Shown one piece after another: positions 35,281 to 45,151 of a stretch of DNA of 52,025 nucleotides. The notes below the pieces were generated by a model. That model was not told the origin of the DNA and did not search any database. It worked only from the letters and a program-made list of their open reading frames with translations. Numbering within the stretch: the first letter of the stretch is position 1; each line of letters starts with the position of its first letter. The position numbers were made by a program, and so were the translations under genes. The stretch is from Acidobacteriota bacterium (GTDB lineage: Bacteria > Acidobacteriota > Blastocatellia > Pyrinomonadales > Pyrinomonadaceae): contig JAIVJI010000101.1 in NCBI GenBank assembly GCA_020200135.1, positions 1 through 52,025 on the forward strand. Direction: 5' to 3'.

Positions 35281-37884
35281 CTATCGGCGAACGGCCACGA
35301 TCCGGAACTCGCTCGTGTATTGCTCGCCCGCGGCGTCGGCCAGCCAGAGCCCGCCGTGCGCGGGCAGCATCTCTGAGACGGCGATGAGCTTCTCGTCGAT
35401 GTCGAACTCTGCCGTGCGGCGGACGACTTTCGCAAGGATGTCTACGTAGATGGGGCTGTCGAAATCAACGTACATGGGTTTGATCTCGACGGGCGACTTG
35501 GCGAAGACGTAGCGCGGGATGCCGCGCTCGCGCGCCCAGCGCCGCGCGCCGGTGAAGCGCTCGGCGTCGTCTTTCGCGTAGGCGAAGGAGAACTCCTCGG
35601 GGGCGTAGAGCCACGACTCGCGCGCGACGATGAGGTCGCCGATGGTGATGCGCGGCGTGTGGCCGGCCGAGCCGAGCAGCTTGAACTTGTTAATCATCTG
35701 CATGTGGAAGGCGTCGGCGAACGCCTCAAGGATGTCGTAGTCCAAGGCCCCGTCACGCGACCTCACGCGCAGGCCGCCGCCCGCCTCGACGACCGTGAAG
35801 GAGCTAATGTCCACGACCTTCTTCATCTCCGGCGGGTTGAGCGCGTCGTACGTGACGAGCATGCAGGTGTGCGAGCGCGGCGTGAGGTAGGGGCTGGTGC
35901 GCGAGGTCATCCCTTGCCAGTTCTTGGGCGTGCCGATGCGCAGCCCGTCGGTCGGCAAGTCAGACTCGATGGCGCTGAAGAGTTCTTCCTCGCGCGGGTG
36001 CTGCGCGACGAAGAGCGCGCCCCGCAGCGTGTTCGAGCCCATGTGGAACTCGCCGAGGATCAACTGGTAGTCGCCGCGCCGGACGGCCCCGGCGTCCTCG
36101 GCGGCGATCATCACGTCGGGGCTGTGGTAGCAGGCGCTCGACCAGCCCGCCCCCGGCACTTCAAAGCGCTCGCGCACGAGCGGGCGCAACTGCTCGACGG
36201 TGTAGTGGACGCAGCGCTCGCCCGCGGGGAGCGAGAGGATTTCCGCCCAGTGCCGTTGGAACTCGGGCAGGAGCGTCTTGGCGGCGTTTTGATGGCCGTG
36301 CAGCACGAGCGGCTGGACGCGTGCCCAGAAGGCAGAGCAGTCCAACTCGGGCGAGCCGGACTGCTGCGCCATCTCGTGGTAAACGCGCGTGAAGGCTTCG
36401 CGGTAGAACTGGGCCGTGCGGTAGGTGTACCAGCGCGCGCCGTCGAGGAGCATGGAGAGCGGCGGCCCAAGGCGGCCGAGGAACTCTGGCCCCAACTCGA
36501 CCTCGGCGTCCCTGCGGCAGTCCTCGTAGACGAGCGTGCGCGCGGCGTACATCTCGCCGGCGGCGCGCGTCGAAGTCCGGCCGGAGATGCGCGTGAAGGT
36601 TTCGTCCAACTCCGCCATCGCGCGGTCGAGCCGCTCGGCGTCGCCGGCCGCCTCGGCGACCGACACCCGCCCCCGCTCCAACTCTTCGAGGTCGGCCAGA
36701 GCCGCCGAGCGCAACCCCTCGTCCTCGACGCGCGCGAGCGCCTGTCGGAGGTCGCGTTCGGGGTGGAGGCAGGTCACGATGTCGAGATTCCACTGGATGA
36801 GCCAGCGTGCGCGCAACTGTTCGAGCAACTCGTAGCCGGCCTGCTCGTCGGGCACCTCCGAGGGGAAGGCGCGGTTAAGGATGAGGGCGATCTGGCGGGC
36901 GGTCTTCACCCCGTCGCAGAGTTGGACGGCGGCCGCCTGCGGGCGCGGCACCGTGAAGGGGCGCGAGCGCGGCAGCGTGAGCGTCGTCCCTTGCAGACGC
37001 AGGTAGGGGACGCGGCGGGGCGTGAGCCAAGGGCGCATGGCCCGGTCGGCGCTCAGCTTCTCGGCCAGCGCGTCCATGCACCATGACTCGAAGTAGACGC
37101 GCCGGGCGGCGATGAGTTCCGGGCCGGGCCGCGCCTCCAGCGCCGCACCTTCGTCTACGAACCGCGCCCAGCCCACGGGGCCGAAGAACCCGATGGTGTC
37201 GTTCTTCACGCAGTAGCGCTGGACGTAGCTTGCGATCAACTCTTTGTGCTTTTTGCGGCCCGCGCCGCCCGCCCCCGGCTCTTGGCGGAGGAAGGGTTGG
37301 AGTGCCGTGTGAAACGCCTGCCGGTTCTGCCAGACGACGGCCTCTCGGAAGCGGGGCGAGCGCGCCACCTCTTGCAGCGAGCGCGAGACCACGATCGCAT
37401 CCTCGGCGAACCTTCCGAGGAAGGCTGAACGGGCCGCGTCCCTCGCTGACAAAGATTCGGCCAGAGCCTCGACGGCCGCGGCGACCTCGACCGGCAGCCC
37501 CGCAACCGCCGGAGTCTTGCCTTTCGCCAAGGCGCGCAACGCCTTGACCAGAATCGCGCGTTCGCCTTCGTTCTCCCAGAGTCCGTCGCGCCGCAAGGCG
37601 TCGAGCGCCCCTCTGACCGCGTCGAGAGCCGCCTCACGCCGGCTGTGGACTTCGCCTTCGGCCTCAATCAGTTCGTCGGCCGCGCGGGCCGAAGGCTCCG
37701 CCGCGAGCGCCCGCACCTGCGCGGCCGAGAAGCCCGCGCCCCTTAGCCCGGCCCAGCGCCACAACTTCCATTCGCCGCCGGGTAGTGCGATCAGGTGCGG
37801 GCCTTGCGCTTCGGCGTGGCCGTCTCCGTTAGAAGGGGCTACGGCCGTGAGGGCGTGCGGGTAACTGCTATCGGGAAGTTGCAT
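35281..37884 (-). CDS. LanB-like protein (dehydratase N domain only; PEARL-like)
   Basis: An 867-residue member of the lantibiotic dehydratase N-terminal family, whose glutamyl-tRNA-dependent domain activates Ser/Thr in LanB enzymes. Recognisable segments are LQEVARSPRFREAVVWQNRQ, YCVKNDTIGFFGPVGWARF (family hallmark, about residues 230-250), PRRVPYLRLQGTTLTLPRSR and the late YVFAKSPVEIKPMYVDFDSP. The chain stops there, so the glutamate-elimination (SpaB-C-like) domain of full LanBs (about 1,000 residues) is absent and no separate one is encoded here. This fits either a split LanB or a PEARL, which adds an amino acid from aminoacyl-tRNA to a peptide C-terminus. No LanC and no precursor peptide is visible. 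It lies between a PPTase and a dioxygenase gene in one operon, opposite an NRPS. Its role here is unknown. Confidence 0.85.
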   Translation of the reverse strand: MQLPDSSYPHALTAVAPSNGDGHAEAQGPHLIALPGGEWKLWRWAGLRGAGFSAAQVRALAAEPSARAADELIEAEGEVHSRREAALDAVRGALDALRRDGLWENEGERAILVKALRALAKGKTPAVAGLPVEVAAAVEALAESLSARDAARSAFLGRFAEDAIVVSRSLQEVARSPRFREAVVWQNRQAFHTALQPFLRQEPGAGGAGRKKHKELIASYVQRYCVKNDTIGFFGPVGWARFVDEGAALEARPGPELIAARRVYFESWCMDALAEKLSADRAMRPWLTPRRVPYLRLQGTTLTLPRSRPFTVPRPQAAAVQLCDGVKTARQIALILNRAFPSEVPDEQAGYELLEQLRARWLIQWNLDIVTCLHPERDLRQALARVEDEGLRSAALADLEELERGRVSVAEAAGDAERLDRAMAELDETFTRISGRTSTRAAGEMYAARTLVYEDCRRDAEVELGPEFLGRLGPPLSMLLDGARWYTYRTAQFYREAFTRVYHEMAQQSGSPELDCSAFWARVQPLVLHGHQNAAKTLLPEFQRHWAEILSLPAGERCVHYTVEQLRPLVRERFEVPGAGWSSACYHSPDVMIAAEDAGAVRRGDYQLILGEFHMGSNTLRGALFVAQHPREEELFSAIESDLPTDGLRIGTPKNWQGMTSRTSPYLTPRSHTCMLVTYDALNPPEMKKVVDISSFTVVEAGGGLRVRSRDGALDYDILEAFADAFHMQMINKFKLLGSAGHTPRITIGDLIVARESWLYAPEEFSFAYAKDDAERFTGARRWARERGIPRYVFAKSPVEIKPMYVDFDSPIYVDILAKVVRRTAEFDIDEKLIAVSEMLPAHGGLWLADAAGEQYTSEFRIVAVRR

Positions 37885-37939
37885 GTCAACAGCTTTCTTG
37901 GGAGGTAATCAACTTTTGCGGTCGGCGGGGAGAGGGAAG

Positions 37940-38695
37940 TCAGCCCCGCCGGGCCTGCCACTGCCAGCACTGGTGCCCGGCCTGCGCGCCCTCGGAGGCG
38001 AGCGCGCCCACGTAGCCGGGGCCGGGGTCGAGTTCCGCGAGCGACCAGCGAGAAACTTCCAAGGGGTCGTCTTCAGCCCAGAGGAGCGCGGCCGGCTCAC
38101 CCGGCGCGAGCGAGACGGCGAACTTCTTCAAGGGCATCGACAGCCCCTCGCCACGCGCCTTGATGTAAGCCTCTTTGCGCGTCCAGCAATCGAAGAAGGC
38201 GCGCGTCCGTTGGCCGGGAGGCAACCCGCGCAGCGCCGCCACCTCGCCCCCGGAGAAGAACCTCTCGGCGATGTCTAAGCCGGCGCAGTCCTCACGCACG
38301 AACTCGACATCGACGCCCACCTCGCGCCCGCAGGCGACGGCGACGAGTGCCGTCTCGTGCGCGTGCGAGAGGTTGAAGCGGAGCGGCCCGCCAGCCTCCG
38401 CGCCGCCGAGGGCCGGCTTGCCGAACTCATTCTGCGTGAAACGAATCAGCTCGGGCCGCACGCCCAGATAGCGGCCGAGGATGTCGCGGAGCGCACCGCG
38501 CGCCGCCACGAAGCTCTCGCGGTCGCGGCGGAAGTGGAAGCGCTCGGCCCGCCGCCACTCGTCCGGTGACAGAGTCTCTGCCAGCGCCCCGAGCGCCGCC
38601 GGCCCTTGCACGAGCGGGGCCCGCCAAACGTGGACTTCGGCGGCCGGCGGCGCGGGCCGGAGCGGGGCCGCCGCCCATGAGGTTGGCTGCCGCAT
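37940..38695 (-). CDS. Sfp-type 4'-phosphopantetheinyl transferase
   Basis: A 251-residue two-lobed PPTase that moves phosphopantetheine from CoA to the serine of carrier domains, here most likely those of the neighbouring NRPS. Motifs: RFTQNEFGKPAL, LRFNLSHAHETALVAVA, magnesium site GVDVEFV and WTRKEAYIKARGEGL. Length and order are typical of the Sfp/Gsp/EntD class. The C-terminal region ends in a Gln/Trp-rich tail. The ATG at 38695 lies 47 bases after the permease stop, and the LanB-like gene follows 55 bases later, so the three genes form an operon. Confidence 0.93.
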   Translation of the reverse strand: MRQPTSWAAAPLRPAPPAAEVHVWRAPLVQGPAALGALAETLSPDEWRRAERFHFRRDRESFVAARGALRDILGRYLGVRPELIRFTQNEFGKPALGGAEAGGPLRFNLSHAHETALVAVACGREVGVDVEFVREDCAGLDIAERFFSGGEVAALRGLPPGQRTRAFFDCWTRKEAYIKARGEGLSMPLKKFAVSLAPGEPAALLWAEDDPLEVSRWSLAELDPGPGYVGALASEGAQAGHQCWQWQARRG

Positions 38696-38742
38696 GACGT
38701 GGGCGGCCGCCGGCCGGGGAGGAGGTCGGCGGCGGCGCAGAT

Positions 38743-41154
38743 TTAGTCCTGCCGCAGGGCCTCCATCGGGTCAACCTTCATCGCGCGCCGCGCCGGGATG
38801 TAGCTGGCGACGAGCGCCGCGGCGATTAGGATGAGCGAGACGCCCGCGAAGGTCGGCGGGTCGGTCGGTGTCACGCCGAAGAGCAGGCTCGACATGATGC
38901 GCGTGAGGGCGAAGGAGGCGGCCAGTCCGATGACGACGCCGACGACGACGAGCAGCACCGCCTGACCGACGACCAGCTTCACGATGTCGGCCGCCCGCGC
39001 ACCCAACGCTATGCGGATGCCGATCTCGTGCGTCCGCTGGCTCACAATGTAGCTCATCACCCCGTAGATGCCGACCGTTGCTAGGACGAGCGCCACGCCT
39101 GCGAAGATGCTCAAGAGCGTCATCAAGAAGCGACGCTTCGTCATTGAGTCTGAGACGATTGATTCCATTGTCCGGACGTTCGTCACCGGCTGGTCCTTGT
39201 CAACGGCGAGTATGCGCGTATGGATGGACTCGGCCATGCCGGCGGGGTTGGTGGCCGTCCGCGCCAGGATCGTCATGACGAAGAAGGGCTCTTGGAGGTA
39301 GGGCTCGTAAATCTGCGGCTTGACCTCCGTGTCGAGCCCGTACTGCTTAACGTCGCCGACGACGCCGACGATCTCGCGCGTCACGTCCGAGCCGTTGCTG
39401 ACTTCGATCTGCTTGCCGAGCGGGTCCTGGTCCGGGAAGTATTTGCGTGCCATCGTCTCGTTGATGATGGCGACGCGCGGGACGTTCTGCCGGTCATTAT
39501 CGGTGAAGGCGCGGCCCTTCAGGAGCGTGACGCCCATCACGCGGAAGTAGTCGGGGCTGATGAGGTAGTAGTTAGCCGTCGGCAACTGGTTGGGGTCGAA
39601 CTCCGGCCGCCCAATGATTGAGAAGCCGTAGTTCATGTCGTTGCCGAACGGGAGCGGCGAGACGGCGGCGGCCGCCTTGACGCCGGGCAGGGTGGAGACT
39701 TCCCTGAGCGCCTTCTCGAAGAAATCCGCCTGCTTCGCCTCCTCCTTGTAGCGCGTCCGCGGCAGCGCGACGTTCATCGTCAGAACGTCCTGCGTGTCGA
39801 AGCCCGGACTCACGTCGCGCAGCTTCTGGAAACTCCTAATCAGCAGCCCGGCCCCGACCAATAGCACCAGCGCCATCACCACCTCGGTGATGACGAGCAG
39901 CCTGCGCGGGCGGTTGCGGAAGCCGCCATCGCTGCCTGAGCGGCCGCCCTCCTTGAGCGTCTCGTTCAAATCCGGCCGAGAGAACTGGAGCGCGGGCGTG
40001 AGGCCGAAGACGATGCCGGTTAGGAGCGAGACGGCGGCCGTGAACGCCAGCACGCGCCCGTCTACCCAAAAGTCCTTAGCGCCCGGCAGAGTGTCGGACG
40101 CCAGAGACGCCAGCGCCCCGACGCCCCACACGGCCAGCAGCAGCCCGAGCGCCCCGCCAACGACCGACAGGAGCACGCTCTCCGTCAAAAACTGGCGCAC
40201 GATGCGGCCGCGGCTCGCGCCCAGCGCCATGCGTATAGCCACCTCGCGCGAGCGCGACGTAGCGTGCGCCAAAAGCAGGTTGGTGACGTTCACGCACGCG
40301 ATGAGCAGGACGAAGACAACAGCGCCGGAGAGGATTAGGAGCGGCGTGCGGAGCGAGCCGACCACGTCCTCCTGCCATGCCACGACCTTCGTGCCCCAGC
40401 CGGAGTTGGTCTGCGGGTTCTGCTCGGCGAGCCGGCCGGCGATGGCGTCCATCTCTGACTGCGCCTGCGGCAGTTGCGCGCCCGGCTTGAGGCGCGCGAG
40501 CACCGAGAGGTAGTGCGAGCCGTAGCGCGTCCTGTCCTTCTGGGTGAAGCCGGTCGGCACCCAGGCTTCCGTCCGGTCGGTCGGGAACTTGAAGTCGGGC
40601 GGCATGACGCCGACGACGGTGTAGGTCTTGTCGCTGAGCGTCAGCGCTTGGCCGATCACGGAAGGGGCGCCGCCGAAGCGCCGCTGCCACAGGCCGTGGC
40701 TCAAGAGCACGACCTGATCGCGCCCGGACTCCTCCTCCTCAGGCGTGAAGGGGCGGCCGATCACCGGCTTCACCCTGAGCATCGGGAAGAGGCTCGCCGA
40801 GACGCGCACGCCGTCGAGCTGCTCAGGGCGCTCGCCGCTGTGCATCACCAAGGGCGGCCCCGTGAAGTAGGCCGCGATCTGCTCGAAGGAGCCCGCCTGC
40901 TCGCGCCACGCCATAAAGTTGCCTGGCGAGACGGGGAACTGCTCGAACTGCGGCGGCTTCGAGTCGTGGAGCCTCACGACACGCTCCGCGCCCTCGTAAG
41001 GCAGCGGGCGCAGGAGTAACGAGTTGACGACCGAGAAGATGGCTGTGTTAGCCCCAATGCCGAGCACAAGCGTCGCCAGAGTCACCAGCGTAAAGCCGGG
41101 CCTCTTCAACATCATGGCCAAACCGTAGCGCACATCCCGCAGCAAATTCCACAT
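38743..41154 (-). CDS. MacB/FtsX-type ABC permease (acidobacterial orphan type)
   Basis: An 803-residue membrane protein made of two tandem MacB-PCD plus FtsX units: a first periplasmic domain after helix 1 ([20 protein letters not shown]), helices at about 270-430, a second periplasmic domain and a last helix bundle ending [17 protein letters not shown]. This double-length permease without its own ATPase matches the acidobacterial duplicated orphan permease class. As first gene of the operon with PPTase and LanB it is a reasonable exporter or self-resistance candidate, but such permeases are scattered widely in these genomes, so the link is inference. No ATP-binding partner is encoded here. 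Confidence 0.9.
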   Translation of the reverse strand: MWNLLRDVRYGLAMMLKRPGFTLVTLATLVLGIGANTAIFSVVNSLLLRPLPYEGAERVVRLHDSKPPQFEQFPVSPGNFMAWREQAGSFEQIAAYFTGPPLVMHSGERPEQLDGVRVSASLFPMLRVKPVIGRPFTPEEEESGRDQVVLLSHGLWQRRFGGAPSVIGQALTLSDKTYTVVGVMPPDFKFPTDRTEAWVPTGFTQKDRTRYGSHYLSVLARLKPGAQLPQAQSEMDAIAGRLAEQNPQTNSGWGTKVVAWQEDVVGSLRTPLLILSGAVVFVLLIACVNVTNLLLAHATSRSREVAIRMALGASRGRIVRQFLTESVLLSVVGGALGLLLAVWGVGALASLASDTLPGAKDFWVDGRVLAFTAAVSLLTGIVFGLTPALQFSRPDLNETLKEGGRSGSDGGFRNRPRRLLVITEVVMALVLLVGAGLLIRSFQKLRDVSPGFDTQDVLTMNVALPRTRYKEEAKQADFFEKALREVSTLPGVKAAAAVSPLPFGNDMNYGFSIIGRPEFDPNQLPTANYYLISPDYFRVMGVTLLKGRAFTDNDRQNVPRVAIINETMARKYFPDQDPLGKQIEVSNGSDVTREIVGVVGDVKQYGLDTEVKPQIYEPYLQEPFFVMTILARTATNPAGMAESIHTRILAVDKDQPVTNVRTMESIVSDSMTKRRFLMTLLSIFAGVALVLATVGIYGVMSYIVSQRTHEIGIRIALGARAADIVKLVVGQAVLLVVVGVVIGLAASFALTRIMSSLLFGVTPTDPPTFAGVSLILIAAALVASYIPARRAMKVDPMEALRQD

Positions 41155-41713
41155 CGCAGCAAAACCCCCATCGGTAGCTTCGGCTGCCGCCGGCCGTCCA
41201 TGCGCCCGCCCGTCCGGAGAAAGGATGCAGCCCGACCCCTCCGAGGTCGGACGCAGTTCTCAATCTACAGGTTGAAAGGCAACTCACGACGGGAGACGGC
41301 AGCCGCAAAGGTTCGTGAGTTTCCGCCCGCCCGCGACAGCCGGGACGGCCGGATTAAAGACGCAATTCCTGACTGAGGGAGGACAAGGTCAATGACCGTC
41401 TTCATCCACGGTCGCCGGACGGGTGAGGATCAGCGCTGTGACCTTTCTGCCCGCCGGGAAGCTTGACGAGAGCGGATTGTACTTGAAACCGAATTTTTTG
41501 CAAGACAGTAATTCCGCGGCCCCCCGACGCGGCCGCAGGCGCCCTTTTCTTTAGGAATCGCGACCACCCGCCGGGCGTTTAAAACACGGAACAAGGCAGA
41601 CCGCAGGGCGGGTTTCGGGGGTGACCAAAACGCTCTTAGAGTCATCAAATTTCCGGCTGCGGCGATATGCCGGTCGAAAAGTTCAACAGGTGAAAGACTC
41701 CATCATTTTGTAT

Positions 41714-41743
41714 TTGACACTCGGGTCGGAAACGGAGTATAAG
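41714..41743 (+). promoter_or_regulatory. Strong sigma-70-type promoter with long leader
   Basis: TTGACA (41714-41719) and TATAAG (41738-41743) are spaced 18 bp apart in a locally AT-rich stretch, on the + strand. The next + strand gene, the NusG-like regulator at 42413, is about 670 bases downstream. No convincing protein gene lies between, so the transcript would have a long structured leader. The rest of the 1,258-bp gap (41155-42412) shows a 13-bp tandem GCGGACCTATT duplication near 41766-41790, an inverted pair at 41810-41917 and no gene. Confidence 0.5.
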
Positions 41744-41809
41744 CACTTCGCCGTCGTACAAAATCCGCGGACCTATTCGCGGACCTATTTTCCAGACTGA
41801 TTGAACTTA

Positions 41810-41917
41810 GACCCCACTACCGAAAAACCGGCAGTGAAAATTAGGAAGTCATTCTCCGGTCGGAAGATAGGCGTCAGACAGCTCAACTGACACTTTAGTG
41901 AGGTGGGGCGTGGGGTC
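41810..41917. repeat. Small inverted-repeat element (GACCCCAC ends)
   Basis: GACCCCAC at 41810-41817 and GTGGGGTC at 41910-41917 are perfect complements bounding 108 bp. The interior has an ACCGAAAAACCGG mini-palindrome and a second partial pair (CAGTGAAAATTAG against CACTTTAGTGAG). It lies in the leader between the promoter at 41.7 kb and the NusG-like gene. It may be a miniature insertion element or an RNA structure. Confidence 0.4.
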
Positions 41918-42412
41918 ATGTAGTTTGATCCCACGGCGCGGCGTCGTAGGCAAAAAACTCGACTCTCTGCGCGCCCGGCCTTCAGGGCGTTGTCAAGCTA
42001 GTCTGCAACTGATGCGTCGTAGCCCTTCAAACGTCGGCGCAGCTCCGGGCAAGCAGTAAAATCCACAGACACAGTTCGGCGCGTCGGGTGGTCGAGTTTA
42101 ACTTGAGGATGCAGATTTCTTGTCCCAACGATTAATCCTGCGCCTCGTGTTCAAGTGTCTACGTCCGCTTTATCATGGGGTTGCCATAGTGTCTTCTCAA
42201 AAACTCTCATACTGTAGCGCACAGCCCCACGCTTACCGTCAACCGGCCGCCGGCGCCCCGCGCCGCGTGTCCCTAAGACGTGTTCCGAAGAAGCTCGCGT
42301 AACGTCTCCCGCGCAATTTTAAATCTGTAGAGGTCTGCTCAAACGTAGGGAATATTTGTCGCATTAAGCACGCATATTTCTCACCACATCTCACAGGGAT
42401 TGGAGTTTCATC

Positions 42413-42943
42413 ATGGGTAGGGTAGACGCCGGTCAGACATTGAGTTGGTATGCCGTCCACACACAACCCAAGCAGGAAAGCCGGGCCGACTTTAACCTCA
42501 GGGCTTGGAGGGTTGAAACCTTCTATCCGAAGATAAGGGAGCGTCGATTCAACTCCTTCACGGGGGGCGCCATCCACGTCACCCAGCCGCTCTTCCGCCG
42601 TTACATCTTCGCCAAGTTCCGCAGCGACGAACTGCTCCACAAGGTGCGCTTCACAAGGGGCGTGCACAGCGTCGTCAGCTTCGACAACCACCCAGCCCGG
42701 GTCGCCGACGAGATCATCGAACTGATCCGCTCGCGCGTCGGCGAGGACGGAGTGCTCAAGGACGTGGAGACGCTCAACCCCGGCGACTCTGTGAGGGTCG
42801 AGGAGGGGCCGCTCAAGGGCTTCAACGGCATCCTCGAAGGGAAGGTTAAGCCGACCGGCCGGGTATCTATCCTGCTCTCGGCGATGGGATTTCAGGGACA
42901 CATCATCATCCCGCGCGAGGCCGTCAGTAAGCTGGTCGTCTGA
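42413..42943 (+). CDS. NusG-family antiterminator (RfaH/LoaP/UpxY-like)
   Basis: A 176-residue specialised NusG paralogue. The NGN domain holds WYAVHTQPKQESRADFNLRA, ETFYPKIRERR and QPLFRRYIFAKF (about residues 11-70), followed by VRFTRGVHSVVSFDNHPARV. The C-terminal KOW domain reads GDSVRVEEGPLKGFNGILEG. Such factors load onto RNA polymerase at particular leader sequences and let it read through long operons such as polysaccharide, polyketide or peptide clusters. Its position as first gene before the hydroxylase-MbtH-NRPS run fits this well. The ATG has a GGAG site nine bases upstream. It is not the housekeeping NusG, which would sit with secE and ribosomal genes. Confidence 0.9.
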   Translation: MGRVDAGQTLSWYAVHTQPKQESRADFNLRAWRVETFYPKIRERRFNSFTGGAIHVTQPLFRRYIFAKFRSDELLHKVRFTRGVHSVVSFDNHPARVADEIIELIRSRVGEDGVLKDVETLNPGDSVRVEEGPLKGFNGILEGKVKPTGRVSILLSAMGFQGHIIIPREAVSKLVV

Positions 42944-43319
42944 GACCGCCACGCCGGCCGAGGCGCGTGGGCGGCACCGCCGGAAGGTGTCGAATGAGAA
43001 TTTAGTCAAGACAGTTTTTTCAGTGTCTCCCCGTTAGTGACGGGTCTTAACTCCGGGCCGAGGCCGCAGTGGAACTGCTCGGGGGAGCCTCGGGAGAAGC
43101 TGGTAGCGGCCCTCTCCGCTCAAACGGTTCGGCTGTTGAAGCGGTGCGCACCAAGCTATATTCCTCGGCGAAGGCCGCGTTCAGCCTGACCGGCAAAAGA
43201 CAGATTTCGTCGGGTCGGGCGGCGTGTCTGAGCCCGTCGGCGGTGATCGAACGGCTCGCGCCAACCCGGCGCCGCCGCGGTCTCATCACCGCCGCATGAA
43301 TTTCATCCGATTCGAATTG

Positions 43320-43334
43320 TAGAGTGGCACTCTA
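43320..43334. promoter_or_regulatory. Perfect 15-bp palindrome before the hydroxylase gene
   Basis: TAGAGTG-G-CACTCTA is a perfect palindrome, directly followed by TATATGCGG, which could be a -10 region. It lies about 190 bases before the ATG at 43522. A dimeric repressor operator is possible. The rest of 42944-43521 contains a weak 76-codon open frame (43069-43299) and nothing else convincing. Confidence 0.35.
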
Positions 43335-43521
43335 TATGCGGTAGCTCTGCCCGCGCCACGACCGGGCCTCAAAGAAACACGCGCCCGCCGGTTCCGTCAA
43401 CGAAGTCTCCGAGGCCGACTCAGGCCCGCTCAGGAACTCTCTTCTTCCTTCCGCCCAGAACTTCTCAAAGACTGTCGTCGCTCCCCGAAAGTCGCGGGCG
43501 CGGGGGCGCCGAGGCTTACGC

Positions 43522-45114
43522 ATGTCGCAGCAGAACGTCTACCTCCGGCAGGACGTTAAGGCCGAGCCGCTTTACAGCCGGTGGTACGCGTGGACTCACC
43601 TTATCGCGCCGGCAACGGCCGCGATGAACGTCGCCAACTCTCACCTCAAGATCATGAAGTCTTACGTGGCGGCGCCGCAGATGCACGCCAGCGCCGTCAA
43701 GAACCCGAAGCTGCTCGGCGGCCCCTTCATTGACTACGAGGGCGGGAGGGTCGAAGAGATCAGGTCATTGGTTACGAAGGTCGAGCGCGAGCAGTCGCAC
43801 ATGCTCGCCTTCGCCGACTCCGTCCGCGGCCTCGACGCCATGCTGCGGAGTGAGGCCAAAGGGTTCAGCCTCGAACCCCTCTACCTGAAGACGCCGGAGA
43901 GCCTGCGCGGCCTCGTCGAGCTGGTCTACGACCTCAACAACCAGCCGGCCATCAGGTTCATCGAGGGGCTGCTCTACAAAAGCCGGTACTACGACCCCAC
44001 GCTGCAAAGCGTCTCGCTCTCGGCCGTCTCGAAGGATTACCGCCCCTTTGCCCTGAGCACGCCACGCCTGCCGAGCGAGGGCGTCTTGCAGCTCGACGTG
44101 CCCTTCGCTAGTGAGGCGCTCGACGAACTCTTCTCGGCGAGGCAGACGCCGCGGCCGCTCGGCGAGTTGAAAGAGAGGCTCGGGGTAGGGCCGCAGCAGG
44201 CCGAGGCGTTCTCGTCCTTCTTCACGCCGGAGCCGCCGCCGGCCGCGCCGCGCTACGACGGCCCCGGCGTCCGCGTCCGCTACTTCGGCCACGCCTGCAT
44301 TCTGGTCGAGACCAAAGAGGTGAGCGTTCTCGTTGACCCGGCTATCAGCTACGCCTACGCAGGCGGCAGCCGCCGCTACACCTACCTCGACCTACCCGAG
44401 GTGGTTGACTACGTGCTCATCACGCACGGCCACACCGACCACATCATGCTCGAATCGCTCTTGCAGTTGCGCCACAAGGCGCGCCGGGTGATCGTGCCCC
44501 GGAACCGCGGCGGCTGCCTCGAAGACCCCTCGCTCAAGCTCGTTCTCAAGCACGTGGGCTTCGGCGACGTGACGGAGCTAACGGAGCTTGAAACCGTCGG
44601 GGTGCCGGGCGGCGAGATCACGGGCGTGCCGTTCCTCGGCGAGCACGGCGACTTGAACGTCGGGAGCAAGATCGCGCACCTGCTCAGGCTCAAAGGCCAC
44701 ACCTTTCTGCTCGCCGCCGATTCGAACAACATCGAGCCGAAACTCTACGACCGGGTCTTCGAGGCGGTCGGCGAGGTCGAGGTGCTCTTCCTCGGGATGG
44801 AGTGTGACGGCGCACCGCTCTCATGGGTCTACGGCCCTCTGATGACGCAGCCGCTCGACCGGCGGATGGACCAGTCGCGGCGGCTCTCGGGCTCGGACTA
44901 CGAGCGGGGCATCGGGCTCGTAGACCGCTTCAACTGCAAAGAGGTCTACGTCTACGCGATGGGCCAAGAGCCGTGGCTCAATTACGTGATGTGCACGCGG
45001 TACACCCCGGAGTCGAACCCAATCGTCGCCTCCGACCGGATCGTCGCCGAGTGCGCGGGCAGGGGGCTCGGGGCCGAAAGGCTCTACGGGCACAAGGAAC
45101 TTTTCTACGAGTAG
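43522..45114 (+). CDS. CmlA-like diiron beta-hydroxylase (MBL fold), NRPS tailoring
   Basis: A 530-residue protein, the size of CmlA (about 532), which beta-hydroxylates an amino acid while it is tethered to an NRPS carrier domain. The N-terminal half (1-245) is the arm domain of this family. The C-terminal half is a metallo-beta-lactamase fold with H302-x-H304-x-D306-H307 (THGHTDH), E374 (GEHGD) and D400 (AADSNN). These sit three positions before the iron ligands I recall for CmlA (H305, H307, D309, H310, E377, D403), so the diiron site seems complete. The ATG is at 43522. It starts the enzyme part of the + strand operon and is followed by an MbtH protein and an NRPS, the expected partners. 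The substrate is probably the amino acid loaded by the first adenylation domain. Confidence 0.85.
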   Translation: MSQQNVYLRQDVKAEPLYSRWYAWTHLIAPATAAMNVANSHLKIMKSYVAAPQMHASAVKNPKLLGGPFIDYEGGRVEEIRSLVTKVEREQSHMLAFADSVRGLDAMLRSEAKGFSLEPLYLKTPESLRGLVELVYDLNNQPAIRFIEGLLYKSRYYDPTLQSVSLSAVSKDYRPFALSTPRLPSEGVLQLDVPFASEALDELFSARQTPRPLGELKERLGVGPQQAEAFSSFFTPEPPPAAPRYDGPGVRVRYFGHACILVETKEVSVLVDPAISYAYAGGSRRYTYLDLPEVVDYVLITHGHTDHIMLESLLQLRHKARRVIVPRNRGGCLEDPSLKLVLKHVGFGDVTELTELETVGVPGGEITGVPFLGEHGDLNVGSKIAHLLRLKGHTFLLAADSNNIEPKLYDRVFEAVGEVEVLFLGMECDGAPLSWVYGPLMTQPLDRRMDQSRRLSGSDYERGIGLVDRFNCKEVYVYAMGQEPWLNYVMCTRYTPESNPIVASDRIVAECAGRGLGAERLYGHKELFYE

Positions 45115-45151
45115 AAGGGCCGGCCCCGGCCGGCCGTGTGAGGAGACGAAG

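Noticed and set aside
42120..42302. 60-codon + strand frame as a small peptide gene
   Set aside because: TTG start without a ribosome-binding site; basic, Arg/Pro-rich translation with no recognisable features. More likely part of the regulator's leader.
43069..43299. 76-codon + strand frame (starting MELLGGASGEAGSG) as a RiPP precursor for the LanB-like enzyme
   Set aside because: The start is GTG-like with no ribosome-binding site, composition is near that of chance GC-rich sequence, and it is far from and opposite in direction to the LanB gene. There is no leader/core pattern.
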